Assembly (NCBI RefSeq): GCF_021206925.1
Contig: NZ_JAJPRF010000003.1
Span: 124,001-188,000, forward strand
Reading direction: 5' to 3'
Length of the DNA stretch: 64,000 nt
Source of the DNA: Rhodoflexus caldus
Lineage (GTDB): Bacteria > Bacteroidota > Bacteroidia > Cytophagales > Thermoflexibacteraceae
Positions 61,548 through 64,000 of this stretch are shown in pieces. Every line of letters starts with the position of its first letter. Position 1 is the stretch's first letter. The position numbers and the translations under genes were made by a program. The notes beneath the pieces were generated by a model. It ran no database searches, was not told where the DNA came from, and worked only from the letters and a program-made list of their open reading frames with translations.

Positions 61548-61555
61548 CAAAAATA
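61548..61555 (-). promoter_or_regulatory. -7 box TATTTTTG next to the patatin start
   Basis: Exact TAnnTTTG match on the minus strand, five bases before the ATG at 61542. No -33 element in the usual window. On the plus strand a TAAATTTG box (61571-61578) may drive the small lipoprotein gene at 61627. Confidence 0.45.
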
Positions 61556-61626
61556 CGCAGCAAATGGCAGTAAATTTGTCCGCCTTGTGGCAGATGATTT
61601 TGGTTTTAACTTTAATTAAGCAAGCG

Positions 61627-61824
61627 ATGCAAAAAAACAACCGAACGCTGTGGATATACAGCCTTTCTCTGTTGCTGTTATTGGCGGCAGGCGCATGTAA
61701 AAGACACCCGCACGGTGCTCCTCCCGGGCAGGTTAAAAAAGTAACGGGCGTGCATCCGGTATCGGGAAAAGTGAACGGAAAAGCTACTGCACCGGGGCAG
61801 CAAAAGAAGAAAAACAAAAAGTAG
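61627..61824 (+). CDS. Tiny basic lipoprotein with PPGQ-K motif (copy 1)
   Basis: 65 residues from the ATG at 61627. Signal peptide with lipobox AGAC (C24), then a short mature part 'KRHPHGAPPGQVKKVTG...', ending APGQQKKKNKK. The mature peptide is only about 42 residues, has no hydrophobic core and is very basic, with the pattern 'PPGQVKK..G' and 'APGQ'. I recall such short lipoproteins in other Bacteroidota, unhelpfully annotated; no function is known. It is followed after 64 bp by a related copy, so the two form a tandem pair. Confidence 0.75.
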   Translation: MQKNNRTLWIYSLSLLLLLAAGACKRHPHGAPPGQVKKVTGVHPVSGKVNGKATAPGQQKKKNKK

Positions 61825-61888
61825 CCGTCTTTTGCCGCAATATTTTAGCGGATGCGCTGTTATGAATCAAAGATAACCCTTTAAAACC

Positions 61889-62077
61889 ATGTTCAGGCGC
61901 ATTTCTATGTTCATGCTCATCATCGGTTGTATGGCAACGCTGATGATAGGTTTCGGTTCTTGCTCCGGCGGCTCGCGTGGCCGCTCTACTGCCCACGTTA
62001 AGAAACATTCGGGCTTTAGTCCCGGCAAAGGAAAAGCCAAAGCACCCGGGCAGCGCATCAAAAGTGCCAGAAGGTAA
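61889..62077 (+). CDS. Tiny basic lipoprotein with PG-K/APGQ motif (copy 2)
   Basis: 62 residues from the ATG at 61889; lipobox GFGSC (C25). The mature part, 'SGGSRGRSTAHVKKHSG' then 'PGKGKAKAPGQRIKSARR', shares HVKK/QVKK, a downstream SGK/GKGK stretch and the APGQ end with the preceding small lipoprotein, so it is a diverged paralogue. It ends 132 bp before the metF start and has no transmembrane segment beyond the signal. Confidence 0.75.
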   Translation: MFRRISMFMLIIGCMATLMIGFGSCSGGSRGRSTAHVKKHSGFSPGKGKAKAPGQRIKSARR

Positions 62078-62145
62078 ACGCAAGTTCGGCCTGTTTTGCA
62101 AAGGGCAGTTCAGGCTGAACTTTATGCAAAAACAAGTCTTGTCAA

Positions 62146-62176
62146 TTGTTTGGCAAAAACGGCTTTGCTAATTTTG
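62146..62176 (+). promoter_or_regulatory. Putative promoter of metF
   Basis: TTG at 62146-62148, 20-base spacer, and TAATTTTG at 62169-62176, an exact -7 match. The leader to the GTG at 62210 is about 30 bases. It supports the GTG start, because the upstream open frame would have to begin before the promoter. Confidence 0.55.
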
Positions 62177-62209
62177 CTGCTACTGTTTCATTTCAACCTG
62201 TTCCTCTTC

Positions 62210-63163
62210 GTGAAAGTTACCGAACATCTGAAAAACGCTAAATCAACGCTTTTTTCCTTGGAAATTATCCCGCCGATGAAAGGCGAGAGCATAGAGTCCA
62301 TCTTTCAGGCGATAGACCCGCTGATGGAGTTTAAGCCGCCATTTATTGATGTTACCTACCATCGCGAGGAATACGTTTACAAAGCAGGGCCTAATAATAC
62401 GCTCACCAAGCAGCGGATTCGCAAACGCCCGGGAACGGTTGGCATTTGTGCGGCTATTATGCACCGCTACAAGGTGGATGCCGTTCCGCACATCATTTGC
62501 GGAGGCTTCAACAAGGAAGAAACAGAAAATGCGCTGATTGATTTGCACTATTTGGGGGTAGAGAACGTGCTGGTGCTGCGCGGCGATGCAATTAAATCCG
62601 AAGGAGCTTTCACCCCTCAGCCGGGAGGCCACTCCTATGCTTCGGAATTGCTCGAGCAGGTGATTAACATGAACCACGGCCGTTATCTGGACGATGAACT
62701 GCAACACCCGACGCCTACCAACTTCTGCATAGGGGTTGCAGGCTATCCCGAAAAGCACTTTGAAGCGCCAAACATGGCCTCAGACCTCCGATACCTGAAA
62801 ATGAAGGCAGACATGGGAGCAGACTTCATTGTTACTCAGATGTTTTTTGACAATCAGAAATACTATGATTTCGTAGCCCGTTGCCGCGAAATGGGTATCA
62901 CTATTCCGATTATTCCGGGGCTGAAACCATTGGCTACCAAAGCGCAACTCAACGTGCTGCCGCGTATTTTCCATATAGACCTGCCCGAAGATTTGGTAAA
63001 AGAAGTGGAAAAATGCAAGACCAATCAGCAGGTTAAGGAGTTGGGCATTGAGTGGTGCATCAATCAATCCAAAGAACTGATTAAGTTTGGTGTGCCGTGC
63101 CTGCACTACTATACCATGAGTAAGTCTGATGCCGTGCGTCAGATTGCAGCCAACGTGTTTTAG
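62210..63163 (+). CDS. metF: 5,10-methylenetetrahydrofolate reductase (GTG start)
   Basis: 317 residues, TIM-barrel flavoenzyme that makes 5-methyl-THF for methionine synthesis. 'TLFSLEIIPPMKG' is the N-terminal motif with the catalytic Glu, then 'PPFIDVTYHREEY', 'VLVLRGDAIKSEG' (flavin/folate region) and 'GADFIVTQMFFDNQKYYDFV'. The start is taken as GTG at 62210 (MKVTEHLKNAK), which aligns with other Bacteroidota MetF N-termini; the upstream 38 codons of the frame are the promoter region. It converges on the EboA gene with seven bases between stops. Confidence 0.95.
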   Translation: MKVTEHLKNAKSTLFSLEIIPPMKGESIESIFQAIDPLMEFKPPFIDVTYHREEYVYKAGPNNTLTKQRIRKRPGTVGICAAIMHRYKVDAVPHIICGGFNKEETENALIDLHYLGVENVLVLRGDAIKSEGAFTPQPGGHSYASELLEQVINMNHGRYLDDELQHPTPTNFCIGVAGYPEKHFEAPNMASDLRYLKMKADMGADFIVTQMFFDNQKYYDFVARCREMGITIPIIPGLKPLATKAQLNVLPRIFHIDLPEDLVKEVEKCKTNQQVKELGIEWCINQSKELIKFGVPCLHYYTMSKSDAVRQIAANVF

Positions 63164-63170
63164 AGAGTTA

Positions 63171-64000
63171 TTACCTCAAATCTTCCCAGTCAAGTCCTTC
63201 CGCTAACTGATTGACAAGGTCAGGATGCTGTTTGAGCAGGTTTTTTGCTGCCGGATAGTTGCTGTCGCGGCATACAAGCGCTGCGGCAAGCCTTTGAGCC
63301 GGCTCTTCGCTGTCTATGAGTTTTTGCAGGTCGGTCAGAATGGCCTCGTTTACAAAACCTGCTACGGGCAGCCATAAATCGGGAACGACAGGCCGCCCCG
63401 CTGCCCAGCGCTCGTGTGCAAAATCGGAAAGCATCCGCGCCAAACTAGCATTTGCCCGCGCCCGTAACCCAATGATTTTCTGGATAGGTTTACCGGTAAA
63501 AATAGCTTTCAACACCATCTGATTCCATGCGTTTTCATCTAAGTAGTCCGCCGGATAGGGGTTTTCTAAGGCAATGGCTTCAAAAACGGGTGCCATGTTG
63601 GTGCGAATCCCCTCCGTTACCCGAGTGATATGTGCCTCGGGAAAAGGCAGGAGGGGCAAGGCTTTGTACAGTGCCGTCAGTTCGGCTACATCACCTGTTT
63701 CAAAAAGGCGACTGAGCAGATGGGTATAGCTCGCCGCATCGGGTTGAGGTACGGAAAGCAGCAACAGCGCCCGAGCTGCTTGGTCGGTTGTCCAATGCAG
63801 CGGTGTAAATCCTTTGCGCAACTGCTCTGCCTGCACTCGGTCGGCAGGCGATACCACCAACTCATCTCTGCCTACTACGCGCGGCACGGCTGCAAAAGCC
63901 AGATAAAAACTTTGTGCCGTAAATTTCTCCGATAGCTCCTGTTTTTTTCGGCGAATCCACTGAATGGCAGGCTCATCGGCTACGCATATAAGCAACTGTA
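63171..64000 (-). CDS. eboA: EboA-family protein (5' end outside the window)
   Basis: At least 275 residues, frame open to the window edge with no in-frame ATG near it, so the start lies beyond. Motifs 'YLAFAAVPRVVG', 'GFTPLHWTTDQAARALLLL', 'ELTALYKALPLLPFPE', 'EGIRTNMAPVFEAIALENPYPADYLDE', 'AWNQMVLKAIF' and 'DFAHERWAAGRPVVPDLW' are, as I recall them, those of EboA. The ebo genes (eboA-F) are conserved clusters in cyanobacteria and Bacteroidota linked to prenyl or metabolite transfer across the envelope; the remaining genes, if present, would lie to the right. Confidence 0.75.
   Translation of the reverse strand, partial: QLLICVADEPAIQWIRRKKQELSEKFTAQSFYLAFAAVPRVVGRDELVVSPADRVQAEQLRKGFTPLHWTTDQAARALLLLSVPQPDAASYTHLLSRLFETGDVAELTALYKALPLLPFPEAHITRVTEGIRTNMAPVFEAIALENPYPADYLDENAWNQMVLKAIFTGKPIQKIIGLRARANASLARMLSDFAHERWAAGRPVVPDLWLPVAGFVNEAILTDLQKLIDSEEPAQRLAAALVCRDSNYPAAKNLLKQHPDLVNQLAEGLDWEDLR

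Noticed and set aside
1-64000. tRNA genes, CRISPR arrays, insertion sequences, prophage
   Set aside because: No T-loop-like sequence in the gaps, no regular direct-repeat array, no transposase, integrase or phage gene was seen by eye. A tRNAscan and IS search would be decisive.

Overview
The window is a chromosomal segment of a Bacteroidota bacterium, most likely order Cytophagales. No rRNA or other marker gene is present, so the order is an inference. The evidence is the protein families (HmuY, DUF6686-like, DUF3089, DUF4783, DUF5117-type metalloprotease, FG-GAP/ASPIC lipoprotein, EboA, tetratricopeptide sensor proteins), a fused aspartokinase-homoserine dehydrogenase, MenB (menaquinone user), many lipoproteins, and TAnnTTTG-type -7 promoter boxes instead of sigma70 boxes. 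Base composition looks balanced. I see no tRNA, rRNA, CRISPR array, insertion sequence, prophage or integrase. The segment reads as core chromosome with lineage-specific envelope genes.

Layout. 0-4 kb: small Bacteroidota-specific proteins, an orphan HmuY-like lipoprotein and a cluster of unknown envelope genes. 4-14 kb: lysA, a GH31 alpha-glucosidase overlapping a membrane nucleotide-sugar dehydratase, then topA coupled to a TPR lipoprotein. 14-19 kb (minus): a three-gene type-I-secretion-like operon (ABC, HlyD, TolC) whose ATPase has lost every catalytic motif. 19-24 kb: a Tat-exported sugar isomerase, a zinc metalloprotease and a polyprenyl synthase. 24-29 kb: a lone nuoB divergent from a ccmF-type haem lyase, then pheS. 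29-35 kb: DUF3089 hydrolase, lipoprotein plus MFS transporter, a TPR phosphotransfer protein without an ATPase domain, and an ABC-F protein. 35-43 kb: a 1018-residue membrane-TPR protein, thrA, menB. 43-50 kb: an FG-GAP/ASPIC lipoprotein, a TPR-SpoIIE phosphatase and unknown secreted proteins. 50-57 kb: a minus-strand run (Hpt, GT39, serine deaminase, DUF4783, nadC, YcxB-like, RDD, lipoprotein) divergent from a LytTR response regulator. 57-64 kb: a DUF885-like protein lacking its metal ligands, coupled to a serine hydrolase; a patatin; two tandem tiny lipoproteins; metF; and an EboA gene running off the right edge.

Metabolically the window touches lysine and threonine/methionine synthesis (lysA, thrA, metF), NAD synthesis (nadC), menaquinone (menB and probably the polyprenyl synthase), respiration (nuoB, ccmF), translation (pheS, ABC-F) and DNA topology (topA). 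The most unusual content is the degenerate ATPase of the secretion-like operon, the DUF885 pseudo-peptidase, isolated phosphotransfer modules, several promoters so close to the start codon that the mRNAs may be leaderless, and several intergenic inverted-repeat elements.
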